A stretch of DNA of 36,404 bases from Ruminococcus sp. UBA6407. GTDB lineage: Bacteria; Bacillota; Clostridia; Oscillospirales; Ruminococcaceae. The notes below the pieces were generated by a model. The model was not told the origin of the DNA, made no database searches, and saw only the letters and a list, made by a program, of their open reading frames with translations. Each line of letters begins with the position of its first letter. Positions within the stretch are counted from its first letter, which is position 1. Made by a program: the position numbers and the translations under genes. Location: assembly GCA_002438605.1 (NCBI GenBank), contig DJPR01000040.1, forward strand, positions 121,780 through 158,183. Reading direction: 5' to 3'. Positions 7,130 to 13,461 of this stretch are shown here, one piece after another.

Positions 7130-9505
7130 ATGATTAAAAAGAGAATCCTTAGTGCATTGGCTGCACTGACTATGGCTGTTACAATTGCTCCTTCATTTAC
7201 GGAAAATATTTCTTATAATGCTATTCCTTTGACAGCAGTGGCTGCCTCGGAATACACTATTCCTGAGCTTGACATTCAGTCCAAGGGTATTCCGGATATG
7301 GACAGCTTTAAGTTTGTTTCGGATATGACACTCGGTTGGAATCTCGGAAACACCTTTGATGCTACAGATGATGACGGCTACTGCAAGAATGACCTTGATA
7401 TTGAATCATCATGGTGCGGAGTTAAAACAACAAAGGAAATGATTGACGCAGTTAAAGCTGCCGGATTTAAAACACTTCGTCTGCCTGTTTCATGGCACAA
7501 CCATATTGATGATGAATATCAGATAAATGAAGCATGGCTCAATCGTGTTCAGGAAGTTATGGATTATGCTATTGATAATGATATGTATGTTATCCTTAAT
7601 ATTCACCACGATAACGAAACAGATTATATGTACCCAAGCAGTGAACATGCTGAAAATTCTATTAAATATGTAACTACTATCTGGGAACAGCTTTCAGAAA
7701 AATTCAAGAGCTATGATGAACACCTTATATTTGAAACTCTTAATGAACCAAGACTTAAAGGTGATACATACGAATGGTGGCTCAATATGTCTGATGAAAA
7801 ATGTATTGATTCTGTTCAGACTTTAAATTCCTACAATCAGGCTATTGTTGATACTATTCGTAAGTCAGGCGGCAATAATGCTGAACGTTATATTATGGTT
7901 CCTGGTTATGACGCTTCACTTGACGGTGCAACAAACAATTACTTCAAACTCCCTACAGACTCCGCTGAAAATAAACTTATTGTTTCTATTCATGCGTATT
8001 CACCTTATAACTTCGCACTCCAGTCACCTGCTGATGAGGGAAGTGTTGATACATTTGATGTAAACGGTTCAGGTGCAAAAGAAATTGACAATATCATGGA
8101 TACTCTTTATGTAAAGTATGTATCAAAGAATATTCCTGTTGTAGTCGGTGAATTTGGTGCAAGAGCTAAAGGAACGAACGTTCAGGCTCGTACAGACTAT
8201 GCAACTTATTATATTGCTGCTGCAAGAGCAAGAGGAATTACTTGCTGCTGGTGGGATAACAATGCATATAATCCGAACACAGGCGAAGCTTTCGGACTTC
8301 TTAACAGAAGTACAGCTACATGGGCTTTCCCTTCAATAGTTGAGGGATTAAATAAGTATTCAGGCAACGAGGGAACTATTGTTGTTCCTCCGACACCAAC
8401 CGAGGAAGATGATGACAGAACATCTATTGAGGGCGAAATTCTCCCGTCAGGCACTATAAACTTCAAGGACGCTATAGGAGATAAGATTCAGCTTACTGTA
8501 GACCTTGGTGACGGTGTAAATTATGCTAACGGCTGTCTTGGCTTTAACTCAACTCTTGACGGTACTGATTATTGGATTGCATATCAGTGGGAAGCTACTG
8601 CTGACGGCGAGATTGAAGTTGATATGACAAAGCCACAGTTTGTAAAGAATACAAGCGTATTAGATGAAAACGGTGACCCTACTGATGTTGAAGATGAGGA
8701 GATTTCTGCTGCTCTCATAAGTGAAATTCAGACAAGAACATCATGTGCTCTCCAGTATTGGTATGCTGCTGATTCATCATGGGCTGCTCTTGAACCTGCG
8801 TCAGATTATGCAACGATTACTAAGGCAGTTATTCTCAAGAAGTCTGACTGGGTAAAGGGTGATGTTCTCCCAACAGGTACTATAAGCTTTGATCAGGCAA
8901 TCGGCGATAAACTCAAATTAGAAGTGGAAGTTGATGAAAAGGCAGGCTATGTAAACGGCTGTATTGGATTCTCTGTTACAGACACTTCTACAGGAAAAAA
9001 ATATTGGATTTCTTACAAGTGGGAAGCATCTGCTTCTGATACGATTACAATAAACATGAATTCACCGTTCCAGATTGTTGATGTAACAGACTCCGAAAAC
9101 ACAATTGATGTTGAGGACGAGGAGCTTCGTGAAAAGCTTATCGGTATTGTTAAGTCAAGCAAATCTGCATCAATTCAGTTCTGGTGGGCATCTGATGCAA
9201 GCGGCGAGGAGCTTTCACCTGCATCAGATTATGCAACATTAGTTTCTGCATCAGTTAAGGCTGCCGGCGATACACCATCAGACAATTATGTTGCGGGTGA
9301 TGCTAACTGTGACGGTAATGTTGACATTTCAGACGCTGTAATGGTTAAGTGCTATCTTATTAACAACAAGAAGTACACAATTTCTGAACAGGGTATTAAA
9401 AATGCTGACGTTCAGAATGCAGGCGGAGGTATTAATGCACAGGACGCAGTTGCTATCCAGAAGTACGTTCTTCATGCAATCAAAGAACTTCCAATTGCAG
9501 GCTAA
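7130..9505 (+). CDS. Cellulosomal GH5 endoglucanase: GH5_4-like, two CBM80-like modules, dockerin
   Basis: A 791-aa secreted enzyme. A signal peptide (MIKKRILSALAALTMAVTIA, cleavage around residues 40-43 after AVAA) precedes a GH5 barrel (about 55-415), best resembling subfamily 4 endo-beta-1,4-glucanases/xyloglucanases. It has LGWNLGNTFDA, RLPVSWHNHID, NIHHD, the acid/base Glu206 in LNEP, IVSIHAY and the nucleophile Glu341 in VVGEFGA. After a PTPTEEDDD linker come two related modules of about 140 aa (435-575 and 577-720), each with aromatic YW..Y.W and Q.W.A strands; they resemble ruminococcal CBM80, a family assignment from memory. The C-terminus (about 723-791) is a type I-like dockerin with two calcium-loop repeats (GDANCDGNVDISDA, DVQNAGGGINAQDA). 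The dockerin would dock the enzyme onto a scaffoldin cohesin outside the cell. Confidence 0.93.
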   Translation: MIKKRILSALAALTMAVTIAPSFTENISYNAIPLTAVAASEYTIPELDIQSKGIPDMDSFKFVSDMTLGWNLGNTFDATDDDGYCKNDLDIESSWCGVKTTKEMIDAVKAAGFKTLRLPVSWHNHIDDEYQINEAWLNRVQEVMDYAIDNDMYVILNIHHDNETDYMYPSSEHAENSIKYVTTIWEQLSEKFKSYDEHLIFETLNEPRLKGDTYEWWLNMSDEKCIDSVQTLNSYNQAIVDTIRKSGGNNAERYIMVPGYDASLDGATNNYFKLPTDSAENKLIVSIHAYSPYNFALQSPADEGSVDTFDVNGSGAKEIDNIMDTLYVKYVSKNIPVVVGEFGARAKGTNVQARTDYATYYIAAARARGITCCWWDNNAYNPNTGEAFGLLNRSTATWAFPSIVEGLNKYSGNEGTIVVPPTPTEEDDDRTSIEGEILPSGTINFKDAIGDKIQLTVDLGDGVNYANGCLGFNSTLDGTDYWIAYQWEATADGEIEVDMTKPQFVKNTSVLDENGDPTDVEDEEISAALISEIQTRTSCALQYWYAADSSWAALEPASDYATITKAVILKKSDWVKGDVLPTGTISFDQAIGDKLKLEVEVDEKAGYVNGCIGFSVTDTSTGKKYWISYKWEASASDTITINMNSPFQIVDVTDSENTIDVEDEELREKLIGIVKSSKSASIQFWWASDASGEELSPASDYATLVSASVKAAGDTPSDNYVAGDANCDGNVDISDAVMVKCYLINNKKYTISEQGIKNADVQNAGGGINAQDAVAIQKYVLHAIKELPIAG

Positions 9506-9556
9506 ACCTCAAAATTGATTTTTTCATAATCCTTCCATATTTTATATAGTTATAAT

Positions 9557-9583
9557 TGCCTCCCTTGCGGAGGCAGTTTTTTT
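9557..9583 (+). terminator. Terminator of the GH5 gene
   Basis: Stem TGCCTCC (9557-9563) with GGAGGCA (9569-9575), 5-nt loop, followed by G and a run of seven T. A classic intrinsic terminator on the plus strand. Confidence 0.9.
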
Positions 9584-9591
9584 GCAAAATT

Positions 9592-9630
9592 TAAAGCGGC
9601 ACCACACAATCCTTGTGCAGTGCCGCTTTA
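9592..9630. repeat. Palindromic repeat, family 1, copy D, overlapping the tmk stop
   Basis: The arms AAAGCGGCAC and GTGCCGCTTT plus inner CACAA/TTGTG pair around a short mismatch. The core GGCACCACACAA / GGCACTGCACAA matches the family ends. Its right edge coincides with the tmk stop codon (9628-9630), so it can act as the tmk terminator on the minus strand. Confidence 0.65.
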
Positions 9631-10293
9631 AGCAAGAATATTTTTTATTATACGTGAAATTTCGGCGTTAATATCCTCAATGCTTCTCATTTTACCTTTT
9701 TCACAGCATTTTATTATATGCCACTGTTCATCGGGGTCATGCTGACTTACATATAATGCAGCGTTACGGCAGGCTTTCAGGTATTCGGGGTCAGCCTCGT
9801 GTATATCTTTTTTGGCAGCATCGCCTGAATATCGGTTCAGCAGGAGCTGCTGTGATATTTCAACAGGAACGTCAAGAAAAATAACTGCATCGGGACGTGG
9901 AATGCCTAATTTGTTGTATTCAAAGTCATAAAGCCAGCTGCAATATGTATCCCATTCTGATTTATCGAGTTTTGTCGTTTGATAAACAGCATTTGAAGTG
10001 GTATAACGTGCAGAAATAATGTTTTTTCCCGACTTATAATCACTTTCCCAGTCTTTTTTGAAGCTTATATAGCGGTCAACAGCATAGAATGAGCTTGCTG
10101 AATAGGAGCTTATTGAGATGTTTTGTTCATTAAATTCTCCGCTGAGATATTCTGTTATAATTTTTCCGCTGTGTGACTGATAATTGGGAAATGTAATAAA
10201 ACGGCAGTCGGAAAATGATTTTTTCAGCAATTCAAATTGAGTTGTTTTTCCTGTACCGTCAAGACCTTCAATAACAATAATTTTACCATTCAT
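9628..10293 (-). CDS. tmk: Thymidylate kinase (dTMP kinase)
   Basis: A 221-aa P-loop nucleoside monophosphate kinase that would phosphorylate dTMP to dTDP for DNA synthesis. The P-loop is EGLDGTGKTTQ at residues 9-19; TFPNY follows near 35, the DR-containing AVDRYIS is near 72, and SARYTTSNAVYQ and the base-binding helix follow. PDAVIFLDVP and a lid segment rich in basic residues near 155-165 complete the fold. The sequence is somewhat divergent from standard Tmk (LID motif NRYSGDAAKKD), so a related deoxynucleoside kinase cannot be excluded. TGAGGA precedes the ATG. It lies downstream of the signal-peptidase-like gene, with a 288-bp repeat element between the two, and its stop codon overlaps palindromic copy D. 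Confidence 0.85.
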   Translation of the reverse strand: MNGKIIVIEGLDGTGKTTQFELLKKSFSDCRFITFPNYQSHSGKIITEYLSGEFNEQNISISSYSASSFYAVDRYISFKKDWESDYKSGKNIISARYTTSNAVYQTTKLDKSEWDTYCSWLYDFEYNKLGIPRPDAVIFLDVPVEISQQLLLNRYSGDAAKKDIHEADPEYLKACRNAALYVSQHDPDEQWHIIKCCEKGKMRSIEDINAEISRIIKNILA

Positions 10294-10310
10294 AAAAATT
10301 CCTCACAAAA

Positions 10311-10598
10311 ATGGCGGATATAATTATCCGCCGTTGGATTTTTGAAAAAGTTTGTGGAATTAAAGGGAACGCCCTCTCTTGCAGGGCGTTCCCTCTTAAA
10401 GAGCAGTCCTGCAGACTGCTCTTTAATTCACCCTTTGCGGAGCGCTTAAAGGCTTTAGGTGGGGCGTTGCCCCACACCCCACCAGAGACTCTGCCTCTGG
10501 ACTTCGCCAAAGGGTTAATAAACCCTTTGGAAACCCATTATTTAACCGATTAATAATTTTTATCAGTCTGAAATGGCGGATATAATTATCCGCCGTTG
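10311..10598. repeat. Hairpin-rich element flanked by identical 26-bp repeats
   Basis: A 26-bp sequence (10311-10336 and 10573-10598, identical, same orientation) contains the palindrome GGCGGATA-TAAT-TATCCGCC. Between the copies is a chain of strong hairpins: AGGGCGTTCCC type at about 10363-10391, AAAGAGCAGTC type at about 10398-10424, TGGGGC/GCCCCA near 10460-10475, CCAGAG/CTCTGG near 10482-10500, and CCAAAGGGTT/AACCCTTTGG near 10508-10531. The region is markedly more GC-rich than its surroundings. It starts 3 nt past the stop of the upstream gene and ends 17 nt before the tmk start. It holds no credible gene. It is probably a non-autonomous repeat or a large intercistronic structure. Confidence 0.65.
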
Positions 10599-10601
10599 TA
10601 A

Positions 10602-11741
10602 TTACAGTTTTTTCTTTTCTTCTTCAATAACCTTTAACAAATCGTCAACAGACATAGCAGAAATTGATTTGCTTTTGCTTGGTGATGATTTTTTGATTAT
10701 ATCGTCAATATCAGGCGATGAACTTTTTTTAGGGGTATATGAACGTGCAGCTGTTGAAGTATGCTTTTTAAGAGGTTCTGTCCTTGAAACATCAGCAGTT
10801 GAAATAATTACTGTATTATCATTATCGTCTTTATCAGCAGGAGTGCTTACAGAATTTCTTTCTGATTCTGCAGTTCTCCTCAGCATTTCTTCTCTTAGAG
10901 CGTCTGCTGTCGGAGCTGTTGAAGATTGACCGCCCATATTTCTTGCAGCAAATGATGATTCGGTAGATGAAGAACGCTGAGCCTTAAACTGCATAGTACG
11001 TTCTTTTTCCTTTTGATAAGGTGAGTCTGGATTAACCTCTTTCTGACTGAAGTTTTCGGCAATTGACATTTTTTTACGTTCAAGTTCATTGTTTCCGATA
11101 GGGTCTTCTTCCGGATTAAAAAGAGGTTTTGCAGAAGGACTTGGAGCTTTGCTGTTTTCCTGAGCGTTTTCATCTTCATAACTGTAGAAGTTATAATCTT
11201 CTGCATCTTCATCACGATTTTTAGCAATGGAGCAAATAAGCATAATAACAAGCAGTACGCAGGGGATAATAAGCTGAACGACAATACCCTTTATATTTGT
11301 TGTAAAGTTGATATATTGTCCAAGTTCAAAGCTTTCGGAATAGCCTGTGCAAAGGGCAACAATATTTTCTCTTGGAATAGAAAGTTCTACACCCTGTTCC
11401 AGATCGGTTGCAGGGTAATAGCAATCCTGACCTGTTTCTTCGTCCTTGGCTATTTTATAAATGCTTCTTAATTTGATTTCATTTTCTCCGCTGAGCTTAC
11501 AGAGAACAACGTCTCCTTCTTCAATAGTCAGACCGTCACTTTTCATTGCAATGAGAGCTGCACCGTCTGTAACTTCGTTCTGCATTTCTGTTCCTGATAC
11601 CACATATATGTATCTTCCAAAAATATTTGGAGTTTTATTTTTTGAAAACAGGATATTCACAATCAAAGTAAGAATTATAAGTATAAAAAATAAAACAACG
11701 ATTACAGGTTTAAGAATTAAAAATCCTTTCTTTTTTTCCAT
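10602..11741 (-). CDS. Membrane protein with degenerate SipW-type signal peptidase fold
   Basis: A 379-aa protein. Residues 11-32 form a membrane helix, and 33-145 resemble the extracellular domain of S26B (SipW-like) signal peptidases: FGRYIYVVSGTEM sits where the family has a catalytic SGSM box, and IEEGDVVLCK matches the GD(I/V)V strand. The catalytic Ser position reads Thr-Glu, so cleavage activity is doubtful. A second membrane helix (about 150-172) is followed by a long cytoplasmic tail of about 205 residues that is charged, Ser-rich and probably disordered, ending in the short helix MSVDDLLKVIEEEKKKL. AAGGAAG precedes the ATG. A function cannot be given; it may be a non-catalytic relative with a scaffold or export role. 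It is likely co-transcribed with tmk. Confidence 0.7.
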   Translation of the reverse strand: MEKKKGFLILKPVIVVLFFILIILTLIVNILFSKNKTPNIFGRYIYVVSGTEMQNEVTDGAALIAMKSDGLTIEEGDVVLCKLSGENEIKLRSIYKIAKDEETGQDCYYPATDLEQGVELSIPRENIVALCTGYSESFELGQYINFTTNIKGIVVQLIIPCVLLVIMLICSIAKNRDEDAEDYNFYSYEDENAQENSKAPSPSAKPLFNPEEDPIGNNELERKKMSIAENFSQKEVNPDSPYQKEKERTMQFKAQRSSSTESSFAARNMGGQSSTAPTADALREEMLRRTAESERNSVSTPADKDDNDNTVIISTADVSRTEPLKKHTSTAARSYTPKKSSSPDIDDIIKKSSPSKSKSISAMSVDDLLKVIEEEKKKL

Positions 11742-11824
11742 TTTATCGCTTCCTTTTCTGATTTTTTTATAATGTACAGTAAATATCGTTTTATTTCTTT
11801 CAGATATTTATTATTGACTTTTTT

Positions 11825-11853
11825 ATTATACCACAAGTTTTAAGAAATTACAA
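11825..11853 (-). promoter_or_regulatory. Promoter of the SipW-like gene
   Basis: On the minus strand TTGTAA (complement of 11848-11853), 17 nt, TATAAT (complement of 11825-11830) with a TGG extension. The leader to 11741 is about 75 nt. Confidence 0.65.
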
Positions 11854-11923
11854 ACATTTTTTTATAGTTTTGAAAATATTTTAAGGAGATTATGTTTCAT
11901 GTCCTTTGTATACTTTATGTGGT

Positions 11924-12068
11924 ACTATAGCAATACAACAAAGCAATACAACAAAATGCTGCAACTAATCTGACAATTCAAACCGCATATTACTGTGCTG
12001 TCCTCCTCACCATACGACAGTATGCTTTTGTCGTCTTATATTGTATTATTTTATTGCATTGCTATAGT
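11924..12068. mobile_element. MITE-like inverted-repeat element, family 2
   Basis: A 145-bp segment bounded by 28-bp inverted repeats (11924-11951 and 12041-12068) that match at 24 of 28 positions and begin ACTATAGCAAT. No coding capacity. Its interior shares 23 of 24 bases (12005-12028) with palindromic copy B at 3769-3792. Its right end is the same sequence that ends the two downstream gene units (12540 and 13035). The 350 bp from 11742 to 12091 hold only the promoter above and this element. Confidence 0.6.
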
Positions 12069-12090
12069 TCGACTGCTTGATAAATTGGAA
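12049..12090. repeat. Unit-boundary repeat, first copy (unit A tail)
   Basis: A 42-bp sequence that recurs at 12540-12581 with one mismatch, and whose first 18 bases recur at 13035-13052. The spacings of 491 and 495 bp define two tandem units, each holding one minus-strand gene. The first 20 bases are also the right arm of the 11924-12068 element. Confidence 0.75.
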
Positions 12091-12091
12091 T

Positions 12092-12442
12092 TTATACATT
12101 AAATACTTCTTTTGCATATGATGCCCACCCACCATGTGTAATTATTACACAAATAACAGCAAGAACTATATACAATGTTATGAGGATAAGCAGATATGCC
12201 TTGCCTTTACCCAGTGTTTTCCGAAACACATAGATATTGGAGGGCAATGCTAAAGCAAGCCAGATCAGCAGTTCTATACAGCCAAACATTATAGAAACAT
12301 CTTTCTCCGAACCTAAATCATAGCTATAGCCTTTTGAATGTCCAGTTATATCAAGAAAAATCCAGCCAAAACATATTGGAAATGAAAATGCAATAAAACT
12401 TGTCCAGAGAAGATTCATACAATAGATAATTTTACTTTTCAT
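12092..12442 (-). CDS. Small three-helix membrane protein, unknown (unit A cargo)
   Basis: A 116-aa protein I do not recognise. It has three hydrophobic stretches (about 8-30, 49-69 and 80-102), separated by a short polar loop GHSKGYSYDLGSEKD and a basic turn FRKTLGKGK, so it is an integral membrane protein with little outside the bilayer. TAGGAG lies 6 nt before the ATG. It has its own promoter and terminal flanks shared with the neighbouring TfoX-domain gene, though the two proteins are unrelated. This suggests that the gene is cargo of a repeated cassette-like unit rather than part of a functional operon. Confidence 0.6.
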   Translation of the reverse strand: MKSKIIYCMNLLWTSFIAFSFPICFGWIFLDITGHSKGYSYDLGSEKDVSIMFGCIELLIWLALALPSNIYVFRKTLGKGKAYLLILITLYIVLAVICVIITHGGWASYAKEVFNV

Positions 12443-12460
12443 GGCTATCTCCTATAAATT

Positions 12461-12507
12461 CCGATTTGTCGAGCATGTTTCCTGCGTATCGGCTACATTA
12501 TACCATG
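12461..12507. repeat. Shared promoter-leader repeat of unit A
   Basis: 47 bp matching 12931-12977 at 44 positions. On the minus strand it holds the -10 box and the untranslated leader, including an ATG-CTC-GAC-AAA-TCG reading frame start. In unit A this short frame is out of frame with the gene. Confidence 0.75.
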
Positions 12508-12525
12508 CTATTGCTATAAAGTAAA
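12497..12525 (-). promoter_or_regulatory. Promoter of unit A gene
   Basis: Minus strand TTTACT (complement of 12520-12525), 17 nt, TATAAT (complement of 12497-12502). The same boxes and spacing recur in unit B. Confidence 0.7.
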
Positions 12526-12539
12526 GAATAAATATAAAT

Positions 12540-12581
12540 TTTTATTGCATTGCTATAGTTCGACTGCATGATAAATTGGAA
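12540..12581. repeat. Unit-boundary repeat, second copy (junction of units A and B)
   Basis: 41 of 42 bases identical to 12049-12090. It follows the promoter of unit A and forms the 3' tail of unit B. The further truncated copy at 13035-13052 (18 bp) closes unit B. Confidence 0.75.
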
Positions 12582-12586
12582 GTTGT

Positions 12587-12910
12587 CTATTGCTTTTTCT
12601 TTTTTGGTTTAGGTGTTGGCAATTCGTCATACATTGTATTAAAAAGACCGGTTAAAAATTCTTTACTATCAACATCCTCGACTAACAGCATTTCTTTTGT
12701 TCCATGATATGGCAATTCATAACTAGCTGTCGGCATATAAGAAATCGCAGATTTTATCGGTTTTACAAGTAGTCTGTCATCATATATACCACCGACAATT
12801 TTACCTCGATAATAAATGATATATTCACCCATCATAGCACGATAATTGATTTCTTCCAAATCAGATAACTGTTGTAATATGAATTGTAAATACTCTTTGC
12901 TTGATGCCAT
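12587..12910 (-). CDS. TfoX/Sxy N-terminal domain protein (unit B cargo)
   Basis: A 107-aa protein with the N-terminal domain of TfoX/Sxy and no C-terminal domain. Family features are ASSKEYLQFILQQLSDLEE, the RAMMGEYIIYYRGKIVGGIYDDRLLVKP core and ELPYHGTKEMLLVEDVD, and it ends in a basic tail. In Proteobacteria full-length Sxy activates competence genes with CRP; the role of the stand-alone domain in Firmicutes is unknown. I chose the ATG at 12910 because it gives the family start MASSKEYL and has AAAGGAT upstream. An earlier in-frame ATG at 12946 (MLDKSEIER) is encoded by the shared leader repeat. Despite comM and pili in this window, its mobile-unit setting argues against reading it as a competence regulator. 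Confidence 0.82.
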   Translation of the reverse strand: MASSKEYLQFILQQLSDLEEINYRAMMGEYIIYYRGKIVGGIYDDRLLVKPIKSAISYMPTASYELPYHGTKEMLLVEDVDSKEFLTGLFNTMYDELPTPKPKKKKQ

Positions 12911-12930
12911 ATTTCTTATCCTTTCAATTT

Positions 12931-12977
12931 CCGATTTGTCGAGCATGCTTCCTGCTTATTGGCTACATTATACCATG
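12931..12977. repeat. Shared promoter-leader repeat of unit B
   Basis: 44 of 47 bases identical to 12461-12507. Here the ATG-CTC-GAC-AAA-TCG frame of the leader is in frame with the TfoX-domain gene. Confidence 0.75.
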
Positions 12978-12995
12978 TTTTCCCTGCAAAGTAAA
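12967..12995 (-). promoter_or_regulatory. Promoter of unit B gene
   Basis: Minus strand TTTACT (complement of 12990-12995), 17 nt, TATAAT (complement of 12967-12972). The spacer sequence differs from unit A while both boxes are kept. Confidence 0.7.
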
Positions 12996-13192
12996 GGAAA
13001 TTACTGTATTATAGCATTACATTTATTAATCAAATTTTATTGCATTGCTATAAATTCTTCAAGATTTAATAGAGGAGCAATAGCATTAATTTTTTATTTT
13101 AAGATTATTTTAAGGAACAAGAATTATTATAATAGAGGATTAAGTAATCCCCCAATTCCCCCTCTATATTTATTTTATTTTTATTGTATGAG

Positions 13193-13242
13193 CCGTAAGC
13201 AATTACGGATGGACTGTCATTTGACGGTCCTTTTGTTTTTTT
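13193..13242 (+). terminator. Orphan tandem hairpin and terminator upstream of GH94
   Basis: A CCGTAA-GCAA-TTACGG hairpin (13193-13208, GNRA-type loop) is followed by the 8-bp stem GGACTGTC/GACGGTCC (13211-13230) and a T-rich tail TTTTGTTTTTTTT. It reads as a strong intrinsic terminator on the plus strand, but no plus-strand gene precedes it. It may end a small RNA; a TATAAT at 13128-13133 could start one, without a good -35. The remaining 12996-13315 sequence shows no gene. Confidence 0.6.
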
Positions 13243-13315
13243 TAGCAAATTTAACAGTGTATTAATAAATTCTTTGTATAATGTTTATATTTTTTTACTT
13301 ACTGCCGCAAATCAC

Positions 13316-13345
13316 TTGAAAAGTACAGATTTCTTATGTTATAAT
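13316..13345 (+). promoter_or_regulatory. Promoter of the GH94 gene
   Basis: TTGAAA at 13316-13321, 18-nt spacer, TATAAT at 13340-13345 with TGT before it. Start near 13352 gives a 110-nt leader. It lies after the orphan terminator, so GH94 is transcribed independently of it. Confidence 0.65.
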
Positions 13346-13461
13346 AATAAAAATATATGCTAAATTTATATTATGACTTTTTGGGATAAAAACATGCAAA
13401 GATACAGGCGGTCATTGCGGAGGATTGATTATAATAAGATTTGGCGGAATGGAGAAAAAGT

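Noticed and set aside
10283..10553. Two opposite-strand frames of 75-80 codons
   Set aside because: They lie in the hairpin-rich repeat element and encode only its palindromes.
12587..12910. TfoX-domain gene as evidence for a competence regulon with comM and pili
   Set aside because: It has only the N-terminal domain and sits in a repeat-bounded mobile-looking unit; the link would be guesswork.
11924..13052. Class 1-type integron
   Set aside because: No integrase gene is in the window, cargo genes have their own promoters, and the boundary repeats do not show the two-box palindromic attC layout.
12846..13265. Plus-strand frame of 139 codons
   Set aside because: It runs antisense through the TfoX-domain gene start, the shared leader and AT-rich intergenic DNA, and its product is low-complexity.
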